DNA from: an uncultured Propionimicrobium sp.
GTDB taxonomy: Bacteria > Actinomycetota > Actinomycetes > Propionibacteriales > Propionibacteriaceae
Length of the DNA stretch: 64,000 nt
Direction: 5' to 3'
Assembly: GCA_946221385.1 (NCBI GenBank)
Contig: CAMIGX010000002.1
Span: 174,123 to 238,122 of the forward strand
Shown here one piece after another: positions 1 through 7,353 of the stretch (position 1 is its first letter; each line of letters opens with the position of its first letter). A program made the position numbers and the translations under genes. The notes beneath the pieces are model-generated. The model did not search any database. It was not told the DNA's origin and saw only the letters and a list, made by a program, of their open reading frames with translations.

Positions 1-491
1 TGGTCATGGGCACCCGCAGCGGTGACGTTGACCCCGGCATCTTTAGCTACCTCAGCCGGCAGCTAGACATGAACTTGGAGCAGGTCGATACCGAGTTGAA
101 CAAGCGATCCGGCATGCTGGGCTTGACGGGGCACACCGATATGCGCGACGTCGAGTCTGCGATCGGAGCCGGCGATGAGCGCGCTCGTCTCGGCATGGAC
201 GTCTACCTGCACCGACTGGTCTTCTACATCGGCGGTTACGCAGCGATCCTCGGCGGCCTAGATGCGATCACCTTTACTGCTGGCGTCGGCGAGAATTCGG
301 CGTTCGTGCGCTCCGAAGTGTGTAAGCGGCTTGGCCTGCTGGGCGTAGAGATCGACGAGGAAGCTAACTCGGTGCGCAGCAAGGAACCGCGGGTCATCTC
401 GACTCCGAATTCTAAGGTCAGCGTCTGCGTGATTCCTACTAACGAGGAGTTAGCGATGGCGCGTCAGGCTGTGGAGCTGCTGGGCGCGTAG
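1..491 (+). CDS. ackA: Acetate kinase, C-terminal part (5' end outside window)
   Basis: Acetate kinase interconverts acetate + ATP and acetyl phosphate + ADP in the cytoplasm, usually paired with phosphotransacetylase. The window opens inside the gene; the first in-frame residues (VMGTRSGDVDPG) match the conserved AckA segment, followed by the characteristic TAGVGENS loop near the C-terminus. About 160 of the roughly 400 residues typical of the family are present, so the N-terminal half lies upstream of position 1. The ATG at 6 is internal, not a start. The TAG at 489-491 overlaps by 28 bp the 3' end of the convergent DUF559 gene. Confidence 0.93.
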   Translation, partial: VMGTRSGDVDPGIFSYLSRQLDMNLEQVDTELNKRSGMLGLTGHTDMRDVESAIGAGDERARLGMDVYLHRLVFYIGGYAAILGGLDAITFTAGVGENSAFVRSEVCKRLGLLGVEIDEEANSVRSKEPRVISTPNSKVSVCVIPTNEELAMARQAVELLGA

Positions 492-1366
492 CAAAACCGT
501 GGGCGTTTGCTGAGGCGGCTCAGCACATCCTTGATCAAACGCATCAAGCTGTGCGGGTCGCTCAGCATCGCCCAGGTCACTCTCAGCACCGTCCAACCAT
601 CCGCCACGAGCGCGTTTTGGCGTTCCCTGTCGTCTTCGAAGACGGCCGCCTGCGCGTGTACTTCTCGTCCGTCAAACTCGATTGCCAGTTTGAGCTGCGG
701 GAAGGCGACGTCGAGATAGCGCAGCCTGCCGCGCGATTCGACGGCGAGGTTCGTGGTCCAACCGCTCAAGCGTTCTTGCCGTAGCAATTGGTGCAGGTTG
801 CGTTCGCCTTGTGACCACGGCTCATCGCGGCTCTCCCACAACACCCGCCGGCGCAAACGATTGCCGCGCGAGCGTCGAAACCCTGAGATCGCATCATGGA
901 AGGCGCTGATGGTGGCTCGCCTGGCACGCAGCACGTCATCAATTGCCGCGCCATTGTCGGAATGTGCGATCCGAAGCGCAGCCCAATGGGGCGCCACGAA
1001 TCGCAAATTTTCCCTAGTCAATACCGATTCAATTGGCGGCGAGGCATGAATCTGGCGAAATCCCGGGGGTAACCGTAGCTGCCTGGTGGAATGAAATTCA
1101 ATGACTTTGGCTGTTGTCCGCACGTTTGCCAGGACTAGCGCCGCATCCCCCGTGATCACTGCGTCGGGATCTTTAGCTAGCACGGCAAGAATCCGAATCC
1201 GAAAATCATCCGCCATTGATGGCAGTGCGTAGATCCCGGGAAGGATCCTTGCCAGCTTGCTGGCACGGGCTAAGCGCTGGATCGTTCGTGCCCAGGCAGC
1301 ATGTTCACGCACGCTGACTATCCCATGTTGGCCGAGGTAGGCCTCAATTTCTTCACTAGTTCTCAT
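464..1366 (-). CDS. DUF559 endonuclease-like protein with AbiEi-like N-terminus
   Basis: About 300 residues. The C-terminal part (YLDVAFPQLKLAIEFDG, then RERQNALVADGW and VLRVTW) has the pattern of the DUF559 / very-short-patch-repair-like nuclease fold, with candidate acidic metal ligands in DVAFP and EFDG and a conserved Q/E region. The N-terminal part (EEIEAYLGQHG ... GIYALP ... VITGDAALVLANV) resembles the winged-helix and core seen in AbiEi-type proteins. I chose the ATG at 1366; the frame stays open to 1585 but that extension would run through the 79-bp repeat at 1425-1503 and into the divergent SDR start. The 3' end overlaps ackA. It is the only nuclease-like gene in the window and sits directly beside a copy of the repeat family. 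Substrate and cellular role are unknown; a link to the repeat is only a hypothesis. Confidence 0.7.
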   Translation of the reverse strand: MRTSEEIEAYLGQHGIVSVREHAAWARTIQRLARASKLARILPGIYALPSMADDFRIRILAVLAKDPDAVITGDAALVLANVRTTAKVIEFHSTRQLRLPPGFRQIHASPPIESVLTRENLRFVAPHWAALRIAHSDNGAAIDDVLRARRATISAFHDAISGFRRSRGNRLRRRVLWESRDEPWSQGERNLHQLLRQERLSGWTTNLAVESRGRLRYLDVAFPQLKLAIEFDGREVHAQAAVFEDDRERQNALVADGWTVLRVTWAMLSDPHSLMRLIKDVLSRLSKRPRFCYAPSSSTA

Positions 1367-1424
1367 ACCCAGACTGTGGGCGTCACGAGCGAGATCTTTC
1401 ACTCGTCCACAGAGAAGAATTTCG

Positions 1425-1503
1425 ATGTCGGAAAATCCGCTGTCAATTGTGGAAATCTCACAAAGTCGGGCATCCCCGGGCGCAAACAATGAATTTCCGA
1501 CAT
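1425..1503. repeat. 79-bp inverted-arm repeat, unit A
   Basis: Left arm ATGTCGGAAAATCCG at 1425-1439 and right arm ATGAATTTCCGACAT at 1489-1503. The arms begin 64 bp apart, as in the other units. It lies between the divergent DUF559 and SDR genes, so it is in the upstream region of both. This is a G/G-arm copy and the most divergent on its left edge apart from the unit at 5175. Confidence 0.75.
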
Positions 1504-1547
1504 GGCACCTTGGACCCCACTCCAAGGGGACTAGTAGGTTGGAAGCC

Positions 1548-2321
1548 ATGCCAACGGCTTTGATCACCGGAGGGACATCCGGCATCGGTCTCGCCTTCGC
1601 TCGCGAATTAGCTCAGCGGGGCCATGACCTCGTCATCGTTGGCCGCAGTGAAGCCTCCCTGGCAGAGATTTGCACCCAGTTGGCCAATGAGCATGACGTC
1701 ACCGTCGAGCCGCTGGTGGCGGACCTCGCGTATTTGGACCAGATCGAGCGCGTTCAAGCTCGTGTCGAGTCAGCCGACCAGCCGATCGATGTGTTGGTCA
1801 ATTGCGCAGGCTTCGCAGTGAATTCCAAGCTCGCCGATCCAGATGATGATCGCAAACTTGCTGCCATGAATGTCATGGTGAACTCCGTGATGCTCTTGTC
1901 ATCATCGGCCGCTCGCAGCATGCTGACCCGGGATAAGGGAATGATCATCAATGTCGGTTCGGCCTCGGCCTGGATCATCAAAGGGAACTACTCTGCAATC
2001 AAATCCTGGGTGGTCACGTACACCCAGGCGCTAGCCGCCGAGCTGGACGGCACCGGCGTGCAAGCCACGGTGGTCATCCCGGGCTGGGTCAAGACCGACT
2101 GGCATCAGAAGGCCGGCGTCAAACGTCCAAAACTGCCCAATTGGATGTGGATCGAGCCGGACGAAGTCGTCAGCGCAGCCCTTGACGCGGCCGAACGGGA
2201 CAAGCCGGTGGCGATCCCGACCCGCATCTGGCGGCTCATCATTCCCTTGGTAAAACACGCTCCAAGCTCGTTAACGCGCACCTTCTCCAAGCGCCTGATC
2301 CGATCGCGTGAGGCGAAGTAA
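1548..2321 (+). CDS. Short-chain dehydrogenase/reductase
   Basis: 257-residue classical SDR oxidoreductase. TGGTSGIG at residues 7-14 is the NAD(P)-binding glycine motif, LVNCAGF is the NNAG-type motif, and VGSASAW followed by YSAIK supplies the Ser and Tyr-Lys catalytic residues. The start is the ATG at 1548; an upstream in-frame ATG at 1425 would lie inside the left arm of the 79-bp repeat and add residues with no family counterpart. The stop overlaps the next start (TAATG at 2319-2323), so translation with the acyltransferase is probably coupled. The C-terminus (VKHAPSSLTRTFSKRL) is hydrophobic/basic, as in SDRs that act on lipid-like substrates, but the substrate cannot be read from the sequence. 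Confidence 0.85.
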   Translation: MPTALITGGTSGIGLAFARELAQRGHDLVIVGRSEASLAEICTQLANEHDVTVEPLVADLAYLDQIERVQARVESADQPIDVLVNCAGFAVNSKLADPDDDRKLAAMNVMVNSVMLLSSSAARSMLTRDKGMIINVGSASAWIIKGNYSAIKSWVVTYTQALAAELDGTGVQATVVIPGWVKTDWHQKAGVKRPKLPNWMWIEPDEVVSAALDAAERDKPVAIPTRIWRLIIPLVKHAPSSLTRTFSKRLIRSREAK

Positions 2322-3097
2322 TGCCTGAGTACGGTGGCGGCCTCAAGAGATTCCGTTCTCCCATGCACACCGCGTCCCACACGACCGCGCAGCTAGGGCT
2401 CATGCGTCCAGCTCTGCGCGCAGTGTTGGACGTAAACGTGCAGGGGACGGATTTACTGGAAGACGTGGCCGAGCCATTCATCTTGATCGGCAACCACTCT
2501 TCGCATTTCGATGGTCCACTGCTGATGACCTGTCTGCCTCCGCGACTGAGCCGCCGGCTCGCGACTGGCGCGGCTGCTGACTTCTTCTTCAACAATCCAG
2601 GCTCGGCGGCAGCAGCGCAGTTGTTCATGAATGCCTTCCCCGTCAATCGCGGGACGACGCGCAGCCACCGCGGGGTAGCCAAGCAGCTGCTCAGCGACGG
2701 CATCCCGCTGCTGATCTTTCCTGAAGGAACCCGATCCAGAAACGGTGGCATGGGCCCGTTCAAGCCGGGTGTCGCAGCACTGGCGATCTCGTTCAACTGT
2801 CAGGTCGTGCCAGCGGCAATCGTGGGAGCGGCAGCCGCGTGGCCTGCGGGAGCCAAACGTTGGAAGCCGGGTCGCCCGTCAGTGCACGTCACTTTTGGGC
2901 TGCCGATGCGTCCGAGGCCCGGCGAGATCGCTCACGAATTCAACGAACGCATGCGACGCAAGGTGATCGAGCTGCATGATTCGACTGCCATCGCATACGG
3001 CATGCCGACGCAGGCTGACATGCTCACCCTGGCGGCAATCGAAAAAGCTAAAGCCGAGCCGCCTGCCGATCCGAGGGAAGAGCACGAAGACAGCTAG
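2321..3097 (+). CDS. 1-acyl-sn-glycerol-3-phosphate acyltransferase family protein
   Basis: 258 residues of the PlsC/LPLAT family, which transfers an acyl chain to lysophosphatidate or a related acceptor at the membrane. The catalytic HX4D motif is NHSSHFD (His59, Asp64) and the acceptor-binding block is FPEGTRSRNG. Start ATG overlaps the SDR stop by one base; the glycosyltransferase follows 9 bp after the stop. Co-transcription with an SDR suggests lipid modification, but the acceptor is unknown. The acidic tail (PADPREEHED) is an extension without recognised function. Confidence 0.85.
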   Translation: MPEYGGGLKRFRSPMHTASHTTAQLGLMRPALRAVLDVNVQGTDLLEDVAEPFILIGNHSSHFDGPLLMTCLPPRLSRRLATGAAADFFFNNPGSAAAAQLFMNAFPVNRGTTRSHRGVAKQLLSDGIPLLIFPEGTRSRNGGMGPFKPGVAALAISFNCQVVPAAIVGAAAAWPAGAKRWKPGRPSVHVTFGLPMRPRPGEIAHEFNERMRRKVIELHDSTAIAYGMPTQADMLTLAAIEKAKAEPPADPREEHEDS

Positions 3098-3106
3098 GCT
3101 CGAGAG

Positions 3107-4936
3107 ATGAGCCGGCCATCTGTTGCTGCAGTCGTGGTGACGTTCAATCGACGCGAGCTGCTGGGGCGGCTGCTTGATGTCTTGACCACGATCCCTGAAT
3201 TGGACGCGATCCTGGTCGTCAACAATGCTTCAACTGACGAAACCGCTGAGTTCCTGGATTCGCTGACCGACCACCGTATCCAGCACCGCACGCTGTCGAC
3301 GAATCTGGGTGGCGCGGGCGGCTTTCAGACGGGCATGCAGTGGGCTGTCGAGGCGGGCTACGACCTGGCTTGGCTGATGGACGACGACGGCGTCCCGACC
3401 CCAGATTGCCTTAGCCGATTGCTCGAATACCGAGGCGACTACGACTTTTGGGGTCCGGCCGTATTGGCTGAGCAAGATCCCTCGCGGCTGTGCTTCCCCG
3501 TCCGCAAACCCGGGACGGCCACCGTCGCCCGGACGTTGACCGAACTTCGCGAAAGCAGTGTGGATGGGGTAGTCGCGGATGTCGTCATTCCATTCAATGG
3601 TGTGCTCGTGACGCGCGAATTGGCCGAACAAATCGGAACCCCGCGCGCCGAATTTTTCATTTGGGGCGATGACGTGGAATACCTGTGGCGTGCCCAGCGT
3701 GCGGGGGCGCGTACCGGCACTGTCGTGGACGCGCACTTCCTGCACCCGATGACTGACGATCTGGGCACCCCCATGATGTTTGGGCGGACGACGTATAACC
3801 ACTCCCCCAGCGACCTCAAGCACTATGCGATGGCGCGGAACAATACCGTCAATCTGCTCACCTATCGCGGTCCTTTGCATGCGGCTGCGTTCTGGGCGAA
3901 GACCTTGTGGTTTTACTCGTTCGTAAAGCCCTCGCTAAGCCGGTTGCGGCTATCGCGGGACGCGATTTCTGCCGGCCTCCGCGGCGATTTCAGCGGTCAT
4001 CATCAGTTTTTGAAGCGCGCAGCGCGGGCTGAGGCTGACGTTGCCCGAGTCGCAGTCGTCGTCGTCACGTATCAGCGAGCCGAGATGCTTGACCGTCTAT
4101 TGCAGGCACTAGCTGCACAGACTCGTCGGCCGGAGGCGATTTTCGTGGTCGACAATGGCGGCGATGAAGCCACCGCGCAGGTGCTCGAGAAGTGGACGGA
4201 ATTGCCTCTACACGTAGATCACACGGGTGAAAACCTCGGCGGGGCGGGAGGATTCAACCGCGGCGTGCGCGCTGCCTATGGCGCTGGTTTCGATTATTTC
4301 TGGCTGATGGACGACGACGTACGTCCAGCGCCTTGGACGCTCGAAGTTTTGCTCCGTGACGGCGGAGATCTGCTCGCCTGCACTCGCGAGGACCGGTTCG
4401 GGAACCTCGTCGAGAAGGCCGCAGTCAGGTTCGATCTGCGCAATCCGCTGCACTTGAGACCAAAGCTGGCGAGCGTCGAGACGACATATAAAAGCCGTAG
4501 CCGAATGCCAGATAAGGTCGCAATTGAGAACGCTGCCTTCGAGGGCTTCTTCGTCAGCCGTCGGGTGGTGGCGACCATTGGCTTGCCTGATCCGAGTTTC
4601 TTCATTTTTTATGACGATTGCGATTTTCAGATCCGGGCTAGGCGTGCAGGCTTCAAGATGTTTGCACTGCGGGACGCGCTCGTGCGCCGTCAGCTGGATT
4701 TTGATCAGAACCTCGATTTGGCTAGCTGGAAAGGCAAGTTCATGTATCGCAATCTCTTCGCGGTGCATTTCCGACATGGTGAAAACCTGCTCGTCCGCTG
4801 CAAGCCGTACGTCATCGCGGCTGGTGTGATTGCGCTCAGCCCGGTCCGCGGCGGTCGGTCCGAAGCGCGCAATGTTTGGCAAGCGCTCAAGGAAGCACGA
4901 GGAATGCGACAGCTGGATCCGCGCGCCCGGCTCTGA
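3107..4936 (+). CDS. Bimodular GlfT1-like galactofuranosyltransferase (two GT2 domains)
   Basis: 609 residues carrying two complete GT2 glycosyltransferase domains in tandem. Domain 1 (about 1-305) has VVVTFNRRE, NLGGAGGF, MDDDG and FFIWGDDVEYLWR; domain 2 (about 315-609) has VVVTYQRAE, NLGGAGGF, MDDDV and FFIFYDDCDFQIR. Each resembles mycobacterial GlfT1 (Rv3782, about 300 residues), which adds the first galactofuranose residues to the lipid-linked rhamnosyl primer. Each domain keeps its own DDD metal/UDP-sugar motif, so both may be active. The gene runs toward the leftward wzt-wzm-glfT2-glf operon, which fits a role in galactan priming. The two halves are similar but clearly diverged, suggesting an old duplication/fusion. 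Confidence 0.82.
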   Translation: MSRPSVAAVVVTFNRRELLGRLLDVLTTIPELDAILVVNNASTDETAEFLDSLTDHRIQHRTLSTNLGGAGGFQTGMQWAVEAGYDLAWLMDDDGVPTPDCLSRLLEYRGDYDFWGPAVLAEQDPSRLCFPVRKPGTATVARTLTELRESSVDGVVADVVIPFNGVLVTRELAEQIGTPRAEFFIWGDDVEYLWRAQRAGARTGTVVDAHFLHPMTDDLGTPMMFGRTTYNHSPSDLKHYAMARNNTVNLLTYRGPLHAAAFWAKTLWFYSFVKPSLSRLRLSRDAISAGLRGDFSGHHQFLKRAARAEADVARVAVVVVTYQRAEMLDRLLQALAAQTRRPEAIFVVDNGGDEATAQVLEKWTELPLHVDHTGENLGGAGGFNRGVRAAYGAGFDYFWLMDDDVRPAPWTLEVLLRDGGDLLACTREDRFGNLVEKAAVRFDLRNPLHLRPKLASVETTYKSRSRMPDKVAIENAAFEGFFVSRRVVATIGLPDPSFFIFYDDCDFQIRARRAGFKMFALRDALVRRQLDFDQNLDLASWKGKFMYRNLFAVHFRHGENLLVRCKPYVIAAGVIALSPVRGGRSEARNVWQALKEARGMRQLDPRARL

Positions 4937-5174
4937 GCTGGCTTCGTCTACTCCGCCGCGATCCCAGACCATCTCAGGAGCGGACCAACGCCTTGATCAA
5001 CCCATCAGCGACGCCGTACTGACGAAGGGAGCCGTCAGGCATTGAACGCTGGGTCGGTCGTCCAAGCCGGCCCGGTCTGCCGAGCCGACGAGCCCCCGCC
5101 CGCAGCTGTCTACCCCGGCACGGTCGTATGCCCTCTTGCAATCAATTACTTCGCTCTGCTGGTCTTGGTAACCA

Positions 5175-5253
5175 ATGTCGCAAAATCAGGCTTCGCGATC
5201 GAGATTGGCTAGTTCATGGCTGTTCGGCGCATGGACCCATTATTCTCCGACAC
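5175..5253. repeat. 79-bp inverted-arm repeat, degenerate unit B0
   Basis: Left arm ATGTCGCAAAATCAG at 5175-5189 is near consensus; the right arm ATTATTCTCCGACAC at 5239-5253 is decayed (three or four mismatches) but sits at exactly the expected spacing. The interior next to the left arm (GGCTTCGCGA) partly complements that arm, as in units F and G. Confidence 0.6.
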
Positions 5254-5376
5254 TCGCGCCATAAGCAGCGCACCTCGCGGTGACCTTCTGCCTTTGACTT
5301 CATAGCAACTGAGATGGCTGCTCTTAGGCTCCCGGATCATGCGCTGTCCACGAGCCCTCTTAGCCGCCGGTTGGGA

Positions 5377-5455
5377 ATGTCGCAAAATCATGGATCGCAG
5401 CTGGAAAACGCCAAATTTTGGCGGATTTCGTTCGCAAATCATGATTTTGCGACAT
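5377..5455. repeat. 79-bp inverted-arm repeat, unit B
   Basis: Left arm ATGTCGCAAAATCAT at 5377-5391 and right arm ATGATTTTGCGACAT at 5441-5455 are perfect inverted copies (15/15), both C-type. The interior just before the right arm (TTCGCAAATC) pairs with it to give a 7-bp stem hairpin. It lies 121 bp beyond unit B0. Confidence 0.85.
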
Positions 5456-5692
5456 TGGCGGTTGAGTGGGCGTGCAAGTTAGAGCCAAGGGCAGACATGA
5501 AGAGCCGAACACACAAACGCTCAAGCAAGGCCGCCTCGTAATTCGCGGCATCCAGGAAACGGCGGCTTAGCAGCGGCACCCTCCGTGGCGCCTGGCCGAG
5601 GTGGTGAGTTGCGATCAGATCAAGCCGGGCACCCCGACGTTGAAACCCAGCCACTGACCGAGATCGATAGATCGAAACTGCCTGCTAAATAC

Positions 5693-6475
5693 TCAATAGT
5701 CCATGGCTCGAAGATGGGCGATCGCATCGTCAACATCTCCGTCCATCAGCACATGGCCTTCGCGAAGCAAGACACCCCGCTCACAGACGGTGCGCACCAT
5801 GTCAAGGTCGTGGCTGACGACGACCAGAGTCTGCCCTGCAGCACGCAACTCTCGGATCTTCTCGATGCATCGGCGCTGGAATGGTTCATCACCGACGGTC
5901 AGGATCTCGTCAACCAGGAAGACGTCCGGCTCTGAGAACACTGCGACGGCGAAAGCCAGACGCAAGAACATGCCCGACGAATAGAACTTGACCTCGGTAT
6001 CGATGAATTTTTCGACGTTACTGCCCGCGGTCGCGAACTCGACTATTTGGTCGAATTTCGCGTCGATCTCAGCTTCGCTCATGCCGAGGATCGCGCCATT
6101 GAGATAGATATTTTCCCGTCCTGTCAGGTCGGGATGCAGGCCCGCGCCGACCTCGATCAGACCGGCGATCCGACCACGCACCTCGACCGATCCCTCGTCG
6201 GGCTGCAGGACCCCCGAGATCAGTTTCAGCAAGGTCGACTTACCCGATCCGTTGTAGCCCAACAGCGCGACGGATTCGCCTTGCCGCACCGTCAGGTCGA
6301 CGCCATCAAGCGCCTTGAAGGTCTCAGACAGTTCCCCCCGCCGACCCCGGAAGGTCCACACGACGAACTCCTTGATCGAGCGTGATCGCCGCAATGTGAA
6401 ACGCTTGCCTACGTCTCGACAGTTGACCATGACGAGATCTGACGCACCCGCCCGTGGGGTTGCAGAGCTGCTCAC
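5693..6475 (-). CDS. wzt: Polysaccharide ABC exporter, ATP-binding subunit (Wzt-like)
   Basis: 260-residue ATPase of an ABC-2 type polysaccharide exporter. Walker A is GYNGSGKST, the signature region is YSSGMFLRLAFAV (the SSGM form typical of Wzt/TagH/RfbE), and Walker B is DVFLVDEIL. With the adjacent permease it probably flips lipid-linked galactan, as Rv3781/Rv3783 do in mycobacteria. I chose the GTG at 6475: it overlaps the permease stop (GTGA) and has GGAGGAA five bases upstream; an internal ATG at 6430 is the alternative. There is no C-terminal carbohydrate-binding extension, so this is the short Wzt form. Confidence 0.9.
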   Translation of the reverse strand: MSSSATPRAGASDLVMVNCRDVGKRFTLRRSRSIKEFVVWTFRGRRGELSETFKALDGVDLTVRQGESVALLGYNGSGKSTLLKLISGVLQPDEGSVEVRGRIAGLIEVGAGLHPDLTGRENIYLNGAILGMSEAEIDAKFDQIVEFATAGSNVEKFIDTEVKFYSSGMFLRLAFAVAVFSEPDVFLVDEILTVGDEPFQRRCIEKIRELRAAGQTLVVVSHDLDMVRTVCERGVLLREGHVLMDGDVDDAIAHLRAMDY

Positions 6476-7353
6476 AGTTCCTCCGCAAATCGACCCTCGA
6501 GCCGAGCGAAAATCGCCTGCCCAGCCCACAACGTCACGATCGAAATGAGCGCCGCGAGACCTAAGGTCAGCATGAAATCCGCCGGCATTACGCTGCTGCC
6601 GCCACTGGTCGTCGACCAGAAACCGGCGTGGCTCAACTGCACCCCAGCCGCTAGCGGATTCGCCTGATAAATCAGATACGCCCAGCGCGGCAGAGCATCG
6701 TGCACGAACACCCAGCTATAGAAGACCGGCGTCAACCAGATTGCGACCATGTTGACCAGTTCGACGAGATTCTCTGCATCTCGGAAGAAGACATTGAATG
6801 CGGCAAATGCCAAGCCAGCGCCTAAAGCGAAGACAGCGACGATCACTACCGAACCCAGCAGGCCGCCGAGCGCCAACCAGCTGGGCCGCCAACCGGTGAT
6901 CAACGAGGCGACGAACAGCACCGCCAGCTGCGGCAGCAGATGGACGAAAGCCACCCACAAGCTGCTGACGGGAAACAATTCCCGGGGCATATAGATCTTG
7001 TCGACCAGCGGCGCGTTGTCGATGATCGAGCGCGTCGTGTTCCGCATCACCTCAGAGAAAAAGTTCGTCATGACGATGCCGCTGAACAGATAGACCACGT
7101 AATTGGGGATCGACTGTCCCATCCGCAGGAAATGACCCATCGCTAGCCAATAGACCAGCAGCTGCACACCAGGTTTGACGTAACTCCACGCCATGCCCAA
7201 GACAGATCCGCGATATCTGACGCGGATCTCCTTTTTGATGAGCAGTTGCAGCAAGAATCGCCAGCGGAAGACCTCCGTCAAACCGCTGGACTGGCCGGGA
7301 CGACGCAGCTCCAGCGCCGCTAATTCACGTTGACTCACCGGATCCCTACTCAT
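6472..7353 (-). CDS. wzm: Polysaccharide ABC exporter, permease subunit (Wzm-like)
   Basis: About 293 residues with six predicted membrane segments and the ABC-2 permease layout: an N-terminal amphipathic region (LLQLLIKKEIRVRYRGSVLGMAWSY), then LLVYWLAMGHFL, an IMTNFFSEVM segment and a C-terminal LAGVQLSHAGF loop. Partner of the ATPase encoded immediately downstream (4-bp overlap). The start ATG at 7353 overlaps the glfT2 stop (ATGAGTAG) with GGAG close upstream; a GTG at 7362 is an alternative. The overlapping series glf-glfT2-wzm-wzt indicates one transcript. Confidence 0.9.
   Translation of the reverse strand: MSRDPVSQRELAALELRRPGQSSGLTEVFRWRFLLQLLIKKEIRVRYRGSVLGMAWSYVKPGVQLLVYWLAMGHFLRMGQSIPNYVVYLFSGIVMTNFFSEVMRNTTRSIIDNAPLVDKIYMPRELFPVSSLWVAFVHLLPQLAVLFVASLITGWRPSWLALGGLLGSVVIVAVFALGAGLAFAAFNVFFRDAENLVELVNMVAIWLTPVFYSWVFVHDALPRWAYLIYQANPLAAGVQLSHAGFWSTTSGGSSVMPADFMLTLGLAALISIVTLWAGQAIFARLEGRFAEEL

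Larger units (their letters stand above)
4937..5692. other. Intergenic stretch between convergent genes
   Basis: 756 bp between the convergent GlfT1-like gene and wzt. It holds two 79-bp repeat units (5175-5253 and 5377-5455). A leftward open frame at 5439-5654 ends in a TGA inside the right arm of the second unit; its translation includes LIATHHLGQ and LLSRRFLDAANYEAALLERL, which could be a gene remnant, but no family is recognised. No convincing terminator was found. Confidence 0.5.

Noticed and set aside
3230..3880. 216-residue antisense frame in the GlfT1-like gene
   Set aside because: The sense strand carries an unmistakable GT2 domain; the antisense frame has no recognisable features.
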